Positions 34,991-44,867 of a DNA stretch of 64,000 nt are shown here, in pieces. The stretch lies in NCBI GenBank assembly GCA_937944885.1, contig CALFBB010000025.1, positions 1 through 64,000 on the forward strand. Reading direction: 5' to 3'. Origin of the DNA: an uncultured cyanobacterium (GTDB lineage: Bacteria > Cyanobacteriota > Cyanobacteriia > Thermostichales > Thermostichaceae). Position 1 is the first letter of the stretch, and the number at the start of each line of letters is the position of its first letter. A program made the position numbers and the translations under genes. Under the pieces are notes generated by a model that was not told where the DNA came from, did no database searches, and worked only from the letters and a program-made list of their open reading frames with translations.

Positions 34991-36544
34991 TCAAAGTCGT
35001 CGCCAACGCCGCCCCGATTGACCCAGCAGATCCTCTGCCGCCTTTGGCCCCCAAGTACCGGCCTCATAGGTGAAAACTGGAGGCGCCACACTGTTACCGT
35101 TGCCACCCCCGGGTTCTGCTTCCCAGGCCGATAACACCGGGGTAACCACTCGCCAGGCTGCTTCCACCTCATCCGCACGGGTAAACAGCGTCGGATCCCC
35201 AAGCAGACAATCCAGCAATAGGCGATCGTAGGCATCGGGAGTACCAGCCCCAAAGGTTGTCCCATAGCGAAAATCCATCTCCACCGAGCGGGTGCGGATC
35301 TCCGGGCCCGGCATCTTGGCCTCGAAGCGCAGCGAGATCCCTTCATTGGGTTGGATGCGCAGCACCAGAATATTGGGGCTCACCTCCCGTGCTGCCGACG
35401 GAAACAGAGACAAAGGCACCTGCTTGAAATAGATGGCCACCTCTGAGACCTTCTTAGCCAGGCGTTTGCCGGTGCGCAGGTAAAAGGGCACCCCTTTCCA
35501 CCGCCAGGTATCGCACTCCAGCTTCAGGGCCACATAAGTAGGCGTTGTGGAGGCAGGGTTGACATTCGGTTCCTGCAGATAGCCCACCACCGACTTACCC
35601 CCTATCCAGCCTGGGCCGTACTGTCCCCGCACAGCAGCAGCGGCTACATTGCGAGTATCCCCTAGACGCGTTGCCAGCAACACCTTGGTCTTTTCGCTGC
35701 GCACCCCATCACTGCGCAGAGAAACCGGCGGCTCCATTGCCGTTAAACAATACACCTGCATCAGGTGGTTCTGCACCATATCCCGCAGAGCACCGGCAGA
35801 ATCGTAATACCCGGCCCGGTCTTCTACACCGACGGTTTCCGCCACGGTAATCTGCACATGATCGATGAAATTGCGGTTCCAAAGAGGCTCAAAAATGGCA
35901 TTGGCAAAGCGAAACACCAACAGGTTCTGCACCGTTTCTTTGCCCAAGTAATGATCGATGCGGTAGATTTGCTCTTCATGGCAAACCCGCTGCACCATCC
36001 GGTTCAGCTCCTGGGCGGAGGTAAGGTCATGACCAAAAGGCTTCTCGATCACCACCCGCGTTTTGACGGGATCCGCCACCATTCCGGCTGCCCCCAACTG
36101 TTGGATCGCCTGCGCATACAAATCCGGCGAAACGGCCAGGTAGAAAATCCGGTTGCCACGGGTACCCCGTTCTGTGTCCAGTTGGCTGAGCAGTTGGTTG
36201 AGGCGGCTGTAACTCTCGGGATCCCCAATATCGAGGCGGGAGTAAAACAAACGGCTAGCAAATTCTTCCCAAAGGGCCTCAGGGCCGAGATCCTTGGCGG
36301 CAAATTCTTGCAGAGCGGCCCGCATCTTTTCCCGGTAAACCTCATGGGTCCAATCGCGGCGAGCCACCCCCACCAGGGTAAACTCCAGCGGCAGACGCCG
36401 TTGCACAAAAAGCCGATAGTAGGCTGGGATTAGCTTACGGGCAGCCAGATCCCCAGAGGCACCAAACTGCACCAGAATACAGGGCTCCGGAACACGCTCT
36501 TGGTTGAGGCCAACGCGGAGGGGATTTTCAGCCAGGGTGACCAT
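34991..36544 (-). CDS. zwf: Glucose-6-phosphate 1-dehydrogenase
   Basis: Opens the oxidative pentose phosphate pathway (glucose-6-phosphate plus NADP to 6-phosphogluconolactone), the main night-time NADPH source in cyanobacteria. The 517-residue protein has the nucleotide-binding [16 protein letters not shown] (26-41), [14 protein letters not shown] (about 164-177) and the substrate motif RIDHYLGKE (195-203). Cyanobacterial G6PDH is redox-regulated through Cys residues; several Cys are present. It follows fbp by 55 bases on the same strand, the classical fbp-zwf order. opcA, the allosteric activator gene that often follows zwf, is not present here. Confidence 0.97.
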   Translation of the reverse strand: MVTLAENPLRVGLNQERVPEPCILVQFGASGDLAARKLIPAYYRLFVQRRLPLEFTLVGVARRDWTHEVYREKMRAALQEFAAKDLGPEALWEEFASRLFYSRLDIGDPESYSRLNQLLSQLDTERGTRGNRIFYLAVSPDLYAQAIQQLGAAGMVADPVKTRVVIEKPFGHDLTSAQELNRMVQRVCHEEQIYRIDHYLGKETVQNLLVFRFANAIFEPLWNRNFIDHVQITVAETVGVEDRAGYYDSAGALRDMVQNHLMQVYCLTAMEPPVSLRSDGVRSEKTKVLLATRLGDTRNVAAAAVRGQYGPGWIGGKSVVGYLQEPNVNPASTTPTYVALKLECDTWRWKGVPFYLRTGKRLAKKVSEVAIYFKQVPLSLFPSAAREVSPNILVLRIQPNEGISLRFEAKMPGPEIRTRSVEMDFRYGTTFGAGTPDAYDRLLLDCLLGDPTLFTRADEVEAAWRVVTPVLSAWEAEPGGGNGNSVAPPVFTYEAGTWGPKAAEDLLGQSGRRWRRL

Positions 36545-36599
36545 ACATCAGCTCAGGTGGTGGAGATAGGGTTAAACAAGGGGGGTAGGGAGCCTGTCT

Positions 36600-37637
36600 T
36601 TAGCCCTTGAGACAGTGCAGCACTTCCGCTACATTCTCGCGGCTACCGATGATCAAAGGCACCCGTTGATGCAAAGACTGGGGGAAAATGTCCAAAATAG
36701 ATTCCGTGCCGGTAGTGGCCATACCCCCTGCCTGCTCGGCCAAAAAAGCCAGCGGCGCTGCTTCGTACATGAGGCGCAACTTGCCCTCCGGTTTCTTTTG
36801 GGTACCGGGATAGAGATAAACTCCCCCCTGCATGAGAATGCGGTGAAAATCGGCCACCAAAGCACCGCTGTAGCGAGAGGTATAGCCGTCGCGGCGGTGA
36901 ACGTAGCGGACAAAGCTTTGGATCCCTTCGCTCCACTGACAGAAATATCCTTCATTGAGGCTGTAAACGGATCCCCGTTCCGGGGTGCGAATGCAGCTTT
37001 GGCAAAGCACAAATTCCCCTAGACTGGGATCCAAGGTAAAACTGTGCACCCCCTTGCCAATGGAATAAACCAATTGGGTACTGGGGCCGTAGAGAATGTA
37101 GCCGGCTGCCAGTTGCTGCCGCCCCGGCTGCAACAGATCCTCATTGTTGGTTTCAGGACAGTTTTCCCGGGGGCGCAGAACGGAAAAAATGGACCCAACC
37201 GTCAAGTTGGCATCAATATTGGAGGAGCCATCCAGCGGGTCGATCAACAGCGCCAAACGGCTGAGGGAGCAGTTTTCCGGCAGGCGAATCGGGGTTTTCA
37301 TTTCTTCAGACACCAGCCGACACACCAAACCTGTTTGTTCCAAGGCCCGAATAAAGGCCCGGTTGGCGTAGTCATCCATCTGTTGCTGTTCTTCCCCTTG
37401 GACGTTAACGCTGCCAGTAACCCCAAGGGCATCTTCGACCAATCCAGACCGACCCAAACGGCGGGCGATCATCTTGCCGGCCAGAGCAATGCGGCTAAAT
37501 AGGGCACTAAAGTCCTGGGCTTCGGCAGTAAAACTCTCAAACTGCTGCAGAACATGGCGGGAGAGAGTAAGCACATCCCGGGATATCTCTCGTTCGGTGC
37601 TGCTAGGCAACACAGTGGAGGGAGAACTCAGAACCAT
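36600..37637 (-). CDS. fbp: Fructose-1,6-bisphosphatase class I
   Basis: Hydrolyses fructose-1,6-bisphosphate in gluconeogenesis and possibly the Calvin cycle. The 345-residue protein shows [12 protein letters not shown] (about 108-119), the metal and phosphate site [20 protein letters not shown], and [40 protein letters not shown] near the C-terminus carries the substrate Lys/Arg residues. The start ATG 37637 has GAGG upstream; a TTG at 37661 is less likely. It heads the fbp-zwf pair. Confidence 0.96.
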   Translation of the reverse strand: MVLSSPSTVLPSSTEREISRDVLTLSRHVLQQFESFTAEAQDFSALFSRIALAGKMIARRLGRSGLVEDALGVTGSVNVQGEEQQQMDDYANRAFIRALEQTGLVCRLVSEEMKTPIRLPENCSLSRLALLIDPLDGSSNIDANLTVGSIFSVLRPRENCPETNNEDLLQPGRQQLAAGYILYGPSTQLVYSIGKGVHSFTLDPSLGEFVLCQSCIRTPERGSVYSLNEGYFCQWSEGIQSFVRYVHRRDGYTSRYSGALVADFHRILMQGGVYLYPGTQKKPEGKLRLMYEAAPLAFLAEQAGGMATTGTESILDIFPQSLHQRVPLIIGSRENVAEVLHCLKG

Positions 37638-37749
37638 AACAGGTAACCTCGCTGCTGCCAAGAGAAAAAACCTAGGCTAGGGATCCCCCTCAGCATCAAT
37701 CGGCACTGACGTGCTCCAAGCTACGCCGGTGGCGACTCAGGGTGGCTTC

Positions 37750-37774
37750 GTAAAGGGATCCCTTTACTTAAGTA
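37750..37774. promoter_or_regulatory. Two abutting perfect palindromes in the fbp/ilvD divergent region
   Basis: GTAAAGGGATCCCTTTAC (37750-37767) is a perfect 18-bp palindrome centred on the GGGATCCC word. Overlapping its right end, TACTTAAGTA (37765-37774) is a second perfect palindrome. The site lies 112 bases upstream of fbp and 155 bases upstream of ilvD. It may be an operator for either gene; alternatively it is an extended HIP-like site. Confidence 0.5.
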
Positions 37775-37928
37775 CGCTGGCCGATAATCCGCATCGTTGC
37801 GGGAACTTACAGAGTTCCTTCAACTTTTGGCGGGGGTGTTGGGCACTCCCAGCTGGAGGAAACAGGATAGGATCAATCCCACGCCCAATATGGGATCCCC
37901 TTGCCTTTTTCTTCGTTCAACCTTTCCC

Positions 37929-39629
37929 ATGACAGCTCAGTTTCCCTCCCCACTGCGCAGCCAAGTGGTTACCCAAGGAGTCCAGCGTTCTCCCAACCGA
38001 GCCATGCTCAGGGCGGTGGGCTTCCAAGATGAAGATTTTTCTAAGCCCATTGTCGGCATTGCCAACGCCCACAGCACCATTACCCCCTGCAACATGGGCA
38101 TTCAGGCTCTGGCCAACCGGGCTGAAGCAGCTTTAAAAGACTCCGGCTGCATGCCCCAGCTGTTCGGCACCCTCACCATCAGCGATGGCATCTCCATGGG
38201 CACAGAAGGCATGAAATACTCACTGGTGTCACGGGAAGTGATTGCCGATGCCATTGAAACCGTTGTCAACGGCCAAAGCCTGGATGGTCTGCTGGCAATC
38301 GGTGGCTGTGACAAAAACATGCCGGGAGCGATGATCGCCATGGCCCGCACCAATGTTCCTTCTATTTTTGTTTACGGAGGCACCATTAAGCCGGGGCACT
38401 ACAATGGCCGCGACCTGACGGTGGTGAGTGCCTTTGAAGCAGTAGGGCAGTTTAGCGCCGGTCTCATCTCGGAGGAGGAGCTGTTGGCTGTGGAGCGCCA
38501 TGCCTGTCCTGGGGCCGGCTCCTGTGGTGGTATGTTCACCGCCAACACCATGTCCAGTGCCTTTGAAGCCATGGGCATGAGCTTGCCCTATTCCTCCACA
38601 ATGGCCGCCGAAGACAAGGAAAAAGCCGAGAGCACCGCCGAATCCGCTAAGGTCCTAGCAGAAGCAATTAAAGCCGGCATCCGACCGCGGGATATCATCA
38701 CCCGCAAGAGCATTGAAAATGCTATCTCGGTGATCATGGCCGTGGGGGGATCCACCAATGCGGTGTTGCACTTTTTGGCCATCGCCCATGCGGCGGAGGT
38801 GCCCCTGACTCTGGATGATTTTGAGACCATCCGCGCCCGCGTGCCGGTGCTCTGTGATCTCAAGCCTTCCGGGCGTTTTGTGGCTACCGATCTGCATCGC
38901 GCCGGTGGGATCCCACAGGTGATGAAAATGCTTCTCAACCATGGCCTGCTGCATGGCGACTGTCTCACCATTTCCGGCCAGACGATTGCAGAAGTGTTGC
39001 AAGAGGTGCCGGATGAACCCCGCCCCGACCAAGAGGTGATCCGCCCCTGGGAGAATCCCCTCTATCCTCAAGGTCACCTGGCCATTTTGAAAGGGAACCT
39101 GGCCACTGAAGGGGCCGTAGCCAAGATCACCGGCGTCAAAAGTCCCAGCATTACCGGGCCGGCACGGGTGTTTGAATCGGAAGAAGCTTGTCTGCAAGCC
39201 ATTCTGGCCGGCCAGATCCGAGCCGGGGATGTGATTGTCATCCGCTACGAGGGTCCCAAAGGGGGGCCGGGAATGCGGGAGATGCTTTCCCCCACCTCAG
39301 CCATTATTGGGGCCGGTTTGGGAGATAGCGTTGGCCTGATCACCGATGGTCGCTTCTCCGGCGGGACCTACGGCATGGTGGTGGGGCATGTGGCTCCGGA
39401 AGCCTATGTAGGCGGTACGATTGCCCTGGTGGAAGAGGGGGACTCCATCACCATTGATGCCCACGCTCGTTTGCTCCAACTCAATGTCAGTGAAGAAGAA
39501 CTGGCCCAGCGGCGAGCCAGGTGGTCCCCTCCCAAACCTCGCTACGAGCGGGGTGTATTGGCCAAATATGCCAAGTTGGTTTCCAGCAGTAGCCTGGGAG
39601 CGGTGACGGATTTGGGCTTGTTTGATTGA
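37929..39629 (+). CDS. ilvD: Dihydroxy-acid dehydratase
   Basis: Dehydrates dihydroxy-acids in valine, leucine and isoleucine synthesis; an Fe-S lyase. The 566-residue product has the cluster Cys residues C54 (STITPCNMG), C127 ([12 protein letters not shown]) and C199 ([16 protein letters not shown]), plus [20 protein letters not shown] near the C-terminus. I start at ATG 37929, which matches family length; the frame is open upstream to 37797 but that part does not resemble the family. The stop codon lies inside a 13-bp tandem duplication. Confidence 0.97.
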   Translation: MTAQFPSPLRSQVVTQGVQRSPNRAMLRAVGFQDEDFSKPIVGIANAHSTITPCNMGIQALANRAEAALKDSGCMPQLFGTLTISDGISMGTEGMKYSLVSREVIADAIETVVNGQSLDGLLAIGGCDKNMPGAMIAMARTNVPSIFVYGGTIKPGHYNGRDLTVVSAFEAVGQFSAGLISEEELLAVERHACPGAGSCGGMFTANTMSSAFEAMGMSLPYSSTMAAEDKEKAESTAESAKVLAEAIKAGIRPRDIITRKSIENAISVIMAVGGSTNAVLHFLAIAHAAEVPLTLDDFETIRARVPVLCDLKPSGRFVATDLHRAGGIPQVMKMLLNHGLLHGDCLTISGQTIAEVLQEVPDEPRPDQEVIRPWENPLYPQGHLAILKGNLATEGAVAKITGVKSPSITGPARVFESEEACLQAILAGQIRAGDVIVIRYEGPKGGPGMREMLSPTSAIIGAGLGDSVGLITDGRFSGGTYGMVVGHVAPEAYVGGTIALVEEGDSITIDAHARLLQLNVSEEELAQRRARWSPPKPRYERGVLAKYAKLVSSSSLGAVTDLGLFD

Positions 39630-39655
39630 ATTGTTTGATTGAAATTTTGATTGAA
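39618..39655 (+). repeat. Tandem TTGTTTGATTGAA repeats spanning the ilvD stop
   Basis: Copies lie at 39618-39630 and 39631-39643, and a variant at 39644-39655. The first copy contains the last ilvD codons and TGA; the further copies repeat the same stop downstream. It looks like a duplication of the gene end. Confidence 0.8.
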
Positions 39656-39950
39656 ATAAGGCCGAGACCCAAATCCCGCTTGACACCTAATCTGGATCCT
39701 GTGTGCCATCGATGGGGCATTGAGTCTGGGTTGTGCTTTTGGAGCCAAGCTGGCGAATTGATTTGACTTTGCTTTCCTTAAATGGATTGCTATGTGGGAG
39801 TCAAGAACTTAGAGGGTGATGGGAACGAGCTAAGGCTCAAAGATAGTGATAGAGATAGACCGACGAGAGAATGTTTTGTTAACAACTCAACCATCAGCTT
39901 TGTCAAAAAACCGGTTTAACAAGACTAACGATCTGCCCTCAAGCTCAAGA
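39630..39950. other. Convergent intergenic region ilvD / ecfT, no gene
   Basis: About 320 bases contain no coding signal on either strand. Apart from the tandem repeat at its left edge it is AT-richer than its surroundings and may hold terminators, but I see no strong hairpin with a T-run. Confidence 0.5.
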
Positions 39951-40913
39951 CTAGACCTGACCGAAACCTGCTATCCGCACCAACCAAAACAGCGGCAGGA
40001 GAGCCAGCATCCAGCGATCCAGTCGTCGCAGCTGGAGGGGATGCCAGCGCAGCGGGTGATCTAGGCCTGTCAAACCGCGGGCTTGCATAGCCACTGCCGT
40101 TTGTTCGGCTCGCAAAAGCAAATTTTCAAAAAACCGTTCCACCAAAGCCAGCAGCGTTTGCATCCCACTTCGGAAACTAAGGGATCCCCAGCGCACATCC
40201 CGAGTGCGCACCGCTCGCACCAGGTTTTGCACCTCTTCCATCACCAGGGGCAAAAAGCGCAGCGCTAAGGTCAGAGTGAGAATCACCTCCGCAACCGGCA
40301 GCCCCCAACGTTTCAGAGGTTGCAACAACCGCCCAATCCCTTCCGTAATCTCTTCAGAGGCAGTGGTGAGTAAAAACAAGTTGGTGGCGTAGAGCAGGGT
40401 GAAGATTAAAGTTCCCACCCGCAAGGCCACTGATAAGGAACGGCGGGAAACCTGAAAAGTCCGTCCAAATACAGAAAAACGAAGCAACCGGTAGCGATAA
40501 GAAGTTGGCCATTGACGAGTTTGGGTTACCCAGGCACGGGTTACCTCTTGAGAATCGGATTCAGAATTGGGGATCCCGGTCAACCCATAGTTCACCACCT
40601 GCACATCCTGTCGTTGTGGCTGGGGGAAAACCCCCAACCCATCCGGTGCCAAGCCGGTCACTGCAAAGGTGAGCAAGCTCAAAGCCAGTACCCAAGAGAG
40701 CTGGCGTGACCAGATTCGACGCGGCAGGCGGGCCACAGCTGTCAAGGCCAACAGAGCAACCACCACCACCAAGCGCCAAAGATTGTTGGCCAGGATGGGG
40801 CTAAGCAGCACACTCAGCAGCCAGATCAGCTTGACCCGCGGGTCAAGGCGATGCAGCCAAGTATGCGGTTCTTCCAGGTAAACCCCAAGCGGGGCATTGC
40901 GCAGAATATCCAC
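39951..40913 (-). CDS. EcfT/CbiQ-type energy-coupling factor transmembrane protein
   Basis: The T-component of an ECF-type vitamin or metal importer, 320 residues with about five membrane helices. The C-terminal coupling region is clear: LALRFLPLVMEEVQNLVRAV (first Ala-Arg-Gly-like helix) and RAEQTAVAMQARGLT, the second ARG motif. The periplasmic loop at about residues 90-150 is unusually long and polar. No ECF ATPase or S-component is adjacent, so it may serve shared modules elsewhere. GTG start at 40913. Cyanobacterial homologues near division and photosystem genes are of unknown role. Confidence 0.82.
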   Translation of the reverse strand: MDILRNAPLGVYLEEPHTWLHRLDPRVKLIWLLSVLLSPILANNLWRLVVVVALLALTAVARLPRRIWSRQLSWVLALSLLTFAVTGLAPDGLGVFPQPQRQDVQVVNYGLTGIPNSESDSQEVTRAWVTQTRQWPTSYRYRLLRFSVFGRTFQVSRRSLSVALRVGTLIFTLLYATNLFLLTTASEEITEGIGRLLQPLKRWGLPVAEVILTLTLALRFLPLVMEEVQNLVRAVRTRDVRWGSLSFRSGMQTLLALVERFFENLLLRAEQTAVAMQARGLTGLDHPLRWHPLQLRRLDRWMLALLPLFWLVRIAGFGQV

Positions 40914-40976
40914 AAAAAACGGTAGGAGAGCAGCTATCCCTGGTGAAGGGGGGGACTTTTGGTGGTGGGAAGGACT

Positions 40977-43031
40977 TCAAGGTCGTTCTACCAGGCGGGT
41001 GGTGCCCGATTGGGCGGCAATCCAGCCCCCTGGAGCCCCATCCCGCTCGATGCGCAACCAAACAGGAACCTGTCCTTCGCCGGCCTGGACCTCCACCACC
41101 CGCAGCAAGGCCTGACGAGGGGCTACCGCAACGATTGCTCCTGTCAAACTGGGTTGCTGGCGAATGTTGACGCCATTGTCGGAGATAACCCGCACCTGTT
41201 GCACACCCTGCCACTCGGCCAAAGGACCGGTCAATTCTGGCTCCGGAGAAGGGGTTGGTTCCGGTTGGACAGGGTCGTTGTTAATGACAACCGGAGGCTG
41301 ATCCAGTTGTACCTGCGGCTGTTCAAGCGGCGGTGCCGGGGGTGGCGTGAACAGGCCCCGCAATATCTGCCAAATCACAATCAAAGAAAGGATGCCGAGG
41401 CTCACTACGCCTGCCAAGCGCACCCCAATCGGGATGGCAGGGCGATGGGGATCCCTGCCACTCCTGCGGTTTCTCCTCGGGGGGTAGCGGCGGTGATCCT
41501 CCCAGTCATGGGACTCCATCCTACTCGCCCCCAAGGGAGCAGGGTTGCGGGCCGGTGGAACCTCAGGGTTATTTGTATAGGAATGAGCTGCCTCTCCACC
41601 GGGGTAGGGAGGTAAATCCACCATCCGGGGGGTATCCGGTGGCAACATCGCTCCTCCCCGTTGTGAAGGACTTGGGGAGCGGTTTAACGCTGGCGTCTGT
41701 TCTGTAACCCGGGATGCCATATGAGGCTGAAGTGAGCTCGAGGATGGGGGAGATAACATCCCAGGGATCCCTTCTGGGGCATCTTCACGGCTGGGCATTT
41801 CATCTAGGTAAGCTTGTACCTGCGGGTTATCGAAGTAAGCTTGCAGACTGGCTTGAGCCGTTTCCAAACCGCGAAACTCGGGGAAGACTTCCACTTCGAA
41901 CCACTTTTCTGTGAAGCGGCACAGCCCCGGCAGTAGGTCAGGGGAGCCAGCAGAGTGTTCCTGGATAAACTGCAAAGCCTCTTCCTCTAAGGACTCCGTC
42001 CCGCTGCCGCGACGGGCCATTTGCAGATGCTGTAGGGCTTCCTCGGTACGACCCAGCAACAGGCTGCAGATGGCTTGTTCTAGGTGGACATCCTGTCGTT
42101 GTGCCAGCCGAGCCAGATAGCCACGGGCGCGTCGGATCAGCGCAGGGCGATTGTCTAGGTACCCTGCTGCCAGCAACACCTGTGCTGCCAAGTAGGCCGC
42201 CACCATGGAGGGGCGCTCGGCTTCCCGCTCGAACAGCTCCTGCTGCTCTTTGAGGGTGAGTTGACGGCGCACCCGCTGAATAAAGCGCAAGAAATCTTCG
42301 GTACTCAGACCAGAGCCATCCTGGCCGTTCCCCTCAATCCCCCGCCGTTCCTCCAACATGGCCTTGAGCAGAGTGAGTCCCTGCTGCCGCCCCGGATCCC
42401 CTGAGGATGTCTGGCTGGATAAAGACTCTACCCCGCTGACGCAAACGGAGTCAGGCTCGTGGCTAAGAAGCTGCAAAATCCGGTAAGGGCGCAGCTTGCC
42501 CAGATCCACCCGCATCTCCGCCTGGATTTGGGGAAAAGCTTGGGACTCTTCTAGCTCCGCCAAGCCGGTCTGGAGGGAACGGGCAGCCTCTTCATAGGAT
42601 CCCTGTTTCCAGGCCTCTCGTCCCAACTCCAAGCGAGCAATGGCCCGCGCCAAGATGGCATCGGAACGGGCAGGGTGCCCCTGCTGCAGCATTGTCTGGG
42701 CTAAATCCAAAGCAGCTTGATACTCTCCGGCTTCGCAGTGCAAATACAACACGCCGGGTAGGAGGGACTCCTCCACCATCAAAGTGGGATCCGCCGGGGT
42801 GAGGCGTTCATCGTACTCTCTCCTGGCTTGCGGGTCAAGCAACACATCGGCTGCTTCCTGGATCAGGCGGGCCCGGCTCTCCATCGCCTCAGGAGAGAAC
42901 CCCAGCAACCAAGAATGCTCCCCTGGCTTGAGATCAACCCGCTCCTGGTAAGCTTGCTCAATCTGATGCTCATCTGCCCGTGCTGACAGCATCAAAACCC
43001 GGTAGTAGTCGAGGGCCACCCGCACCGTCAT
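40977..43031 (-). CDS. Ftn2/ZipN/ARC6-like division protein with C-terminal SH3b domain
   Basis: A 684-residue protein. Residues 1-75 form the J-like domain of ARC6/Ftn2 (VALDYYRVLMLSARADEHQI, EAADVLLDPQARREYDERL), and a TPR-like helical region runs to about 390 (ESLLPGVLYLHCEAGEYQAA). A low-complexity Pro/Ser part follows. One membrane helix lies at about 535-560 (VVSLGILSLIVIWQILRGLF). A Pro-rich spacer leads to a C-terminal SH3b domain (VRVISDNGVNIRQQPSLTGA, VPVWLRIERDGAPGGWIAAQ). Ftn2 tethers FtsZ to the membrane; its usual outer domain is the ARC6 IMS type, which I do not see here. Two dispersed-repeat copies lie within the coding sequence. Confidence 0.85.
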   Translation of the reverse strand: MTVRVALDYYRVLMLSARADEHQIEQAYQERVDLKPGEHSWLLGFSPEAMESRARLIQEAADVLLDPQARREYDERLTPADPTLMVEESLLPGVLYLHCEAGEYQAALDLAQTMLQQGHPARSDAILARAIARLELGREAWKQGSYEEAARSLQTGLAELEESQAFPQIQAEMRVDLGKLRPYRILQLLSHEPDSVCVSGVESLSSQTSSGDPGRQQGLTLLKAMLEERRGIEGNGQDGSGLSTEDFLRFIQRVRRQLTLKEQQELFEREAERPSMVAAYLAAQVLLAAGYLDNRPALIRRARGYLARLAQRQDVHLEQAICSLLLGRTEEALQHLQMARRGSGTESLEEEALQFIQEHSAGSPDLLPGLCRFTEKWFEVEVFPEFRGLETAQASLQAYFDNPQVQAYLDEMPSREDAPEGIPGMLSPPSSSSLQPHMASRVTEQTPALNRSPSPSQRGGAMLPPDTPRMVDLPPYPGGEAAHSYTNNPEVPPARNPAPLGASRMESHDWEDHRRYPPRRNRRSGRDPHRPAIPIGVRLAGVVSLGILSLIVIWQILRGLFTPPPAPPLEQPQVQLDQPPVVINNDPVQPEPTPSPEPELTGPLAEWQGVQQVRVISDNGVNIRQQPSLTGAIVAVAPRQALLRVVEVQAGEGQVPVWLRIERDGAPGGWIAAQSGTTRLVERP
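41991..42013 (+). repeat. Small dispersed repeat, GGAC sub-type, in the ARC6-like gene
   Basis: GGAC-TCC-GTCC then CGC-TGCC-GCG-AC. It is antisense to the gene, whose product reads RRGSGTESLE here. The second loop differs from other copies while the stem is kept. Confidence 0.75.
42422..42445 (+). repeat. Degenerate small dispersed repeat in the ARC6-like gene
   Basis: AGACTCTACCC then CGC-TGAC-GCA-AAC, a decayed relative of the GGAC sub-type. The encoded peptide on the gene strand is near VCVSGVESL. Confidence 0.5.
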
Positions 43032-43299
43032 GGTTTTCGTCTGCTCTCCTGTTGAATCACCGGCAGCTTGTCCTCCCCTTTCCTGTGCCCCAAAGCTTAG
43101 GACAGCCGCAATAACAAGGCAACAACAATGTGCAAGACTCTGTGGAAGACTTCATGCTTTGTTGTGCAGCGCCTTGAGCCCCCTTCAAGAGGGATGTTTG
43201 GGTTGAAGACAACTTACCCAAGTCAGATTTACTTTAGTCCTTTTCGTCGGCAAAAGGGATCCCCTTCCTGAGAATCGCTGCTATGACCGAGGACCTGAC

Positions 43300-43794
43300 T
43301 TACCAACCCCAACTGCCCGGCCCACCTTTGAAGGGCCCGACCACTTTACGGGTAATCCAGCCGCCATAAAAGCCCCCTGGCTGCGGTTGTACCCGTTCTC
43401 CATCCACGCGGCACTCTTGCATTTGCCCTGGGTAAAAGGCGAGATAGTTGCGGATGGGCAGAAAGGCCGGATTGGGATCCGGGTAGCTCCAGGCAGCATC
43501 CACTGCAGTTTGAGAACCAACTTGTACCGTCCAGTAGCGGGCGGATCCCTTGAACTCACAAAAGGAGGTGCGTGGGCTGGGCTGGAGATACTGCATCTGG
43601 ATATCGGCAGGAGGGATGTAATACACCGGCGGGTGACCGGTTTCCAAGACACGGTAGCAGCTCTGGCTGCGGGCAATGAGCTGGTCGTTAAAGATGACTT
43701 CCACGCATTCTGAGGTGGGTTCTAGGCGAGGGGGGCGAGGATAGTCCCAGACGGATTCCTGCCCAGGTTGGGGAGGGATGGGTTGTGGGCGCAT
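43300..43794 (-). CDS. DUF427 domain protein
   Basis: A 164-residue protein whose body is the DUF427 fold: SECVEVIFNDQLIARSQSCY, VLETGHPPVYYIPPADI, TSFCEFKGSARYWTV, AWSYPDPNPAFLPIRNYLAF. The C-terminus is Gly/Trp-rich. Function in cyanobacteria is unknown. The N-terminal about 30 residues are Pro-rich. It stands alone between the division gene and a Crp-like regulator, both on the same strand, with gaps of about 270 bases downstream and an upstream gap of 45 bases to the regulator stop. Confidence 0.88.
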   Translation of the reverse strand: MRPQPIPPQPGQESVWDYPRPPRLEPTSECVEVIFNDQLIARSQSCYRVLETGHPPVYYIPPADIQMQYLQPSPRTSFCEFKGSARYWTVQVGSQTAVDAAWSYPDPNPAFLPIRNYLAFYPGQMQECRVDGERVQPQPGGFYGGWITRKVVGPFKGGPGSWGW

Positions 43795-43839
43795 AGGGAA
43801 ACATCACAGCAGCTAACTGAGGGCAGGGCAGCAGAACCC

Positions 43840-44574
43840 CTAAAGCAAGCGGGTAGCCTGTACCAGTTTGGTGTACTGGGTCAGCAGCAGGGAATGTTCC
43901 TCCGGCAGGGGTTTTACAATCGCCTGCTGCATCAAGCGATCCAACACCATGGTTGCAGTCTCTAGGCTGATCTGACTGATATCAGCCAAATCTTGTAGAG
44001 GGGGATGAAAGATGCGCACCCCCTGCGGGGTATTCTCGCCAAAGGCTTCCGCCAGTTGCACCAGGGTGTGAACTAGACGCACTGGCGGGCTTTGCTGGCT
44101 GAGATCCGCCTGTAGGTTGGCAAGACGCAAGCGGCGGGAAAGGCTACAGGCCAGTTGATAACACAATTGCGGCTCCTGCACCATCAATTCCCGGAAAACC
44201 GCAGCCGGGATCCCAGCTAGCTGCACCTTTGTGAGGGCCATGACATCGCGAGAGCGAGGCGCTTTGTCCAAAACCGCCATTTCCCCCACCCAAGAGCCGG
44301 GCCCCAAAATGGCTAGGCAGCGATTCTGCACTGACTCTCCGTTGCCTACTCGTAAAACTCGCCGTACCTTCGCCCAACCCTTGAGCATCAAATAGACAAC
44401 ATTGCCCCATGCATCTTGTATAAAGATCGCTTCTCCGGCGGAGACCTGCCGCCACTTCACCTGGGATCCCAGCCATTGCAAAGAGGCTGGCGAGATCCCG
44501 GCCAAGGTTGGCACAGCCTGCAGTTGCGCAAGAGTAGCAGACAGGGAGTGGGCAGCAGGAGAATCGGAAGTCAT
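43840..44574 (-). CDS. Crp/Fnr-family transcription regulator
   Basis: A 244-residue protein with an N-terminal cyclic-nucleotide-binding fold (LAGISPASLQWLGSQVKWRQ, GEAIFIQDAWGNVVYLMLKG, LGPGSWVGEMAVLDKAPRS). The C-terminal winged HTH reads PLQDLADISQISLETATMVL. The phosphate-binding cassette has GEMAVLD rather than the GELAL-R(T/S)A of true cAMP binders; RSRD follows, so nucleotide binding is uncertain. The start ATG 44574 is chosen; 16 open codons upstream look non-native. It is divergent from the SigG-like operon and could control it. Confidence 0.85.
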   Translation of the reverse strand: MTSDSPAAHSLSATLAQLQAVPTLAGISPASLQWLGSQVKWRQVSAGEAIFIQDAWGNVVYLMLKGWAKVRRVLRVGNGESVQNRCLAILGPGSWVGEMAVLDKAPRSRDVMALTKVQLAGIPAAVFRELMVQEPQLCYQLACSLSRRLRLANLQADLSQQSPPVRLVHTLVQLAEAFGENTPQGVRIFHPPLQDLADISQISLETATMVLDRLMQQAIVKPLPEEHSLLLTQYTKLVQATRLL

Positions 44575-44867
44575 GGGGGTCAGGCTTTCCAGTACCCAGC
44601 AAGCCCACTGTAGCCCAGTCACCGAGCCACGGGCTATCCTGCAAGGGTGATCTCTGGTGTTTGGGTGAAGCCTAGCTCCTGCGTCGGAGAAAGGGTGGAT
44701 GGTGTTTTGGCTTGGTCCTTACCGGTATTCAGCCCCTGTTTCTGCTGGCACCACATGGGGCTGGCCGAGGGAGCAGGGGAACCCTATTTTGTCCACTGCG
44801 TCTGAAAAGCAGAGGTTCTGCTCAGGAGGGCATCCCTCCCTTTTTGTTGCTTACCCCATGGATACCT

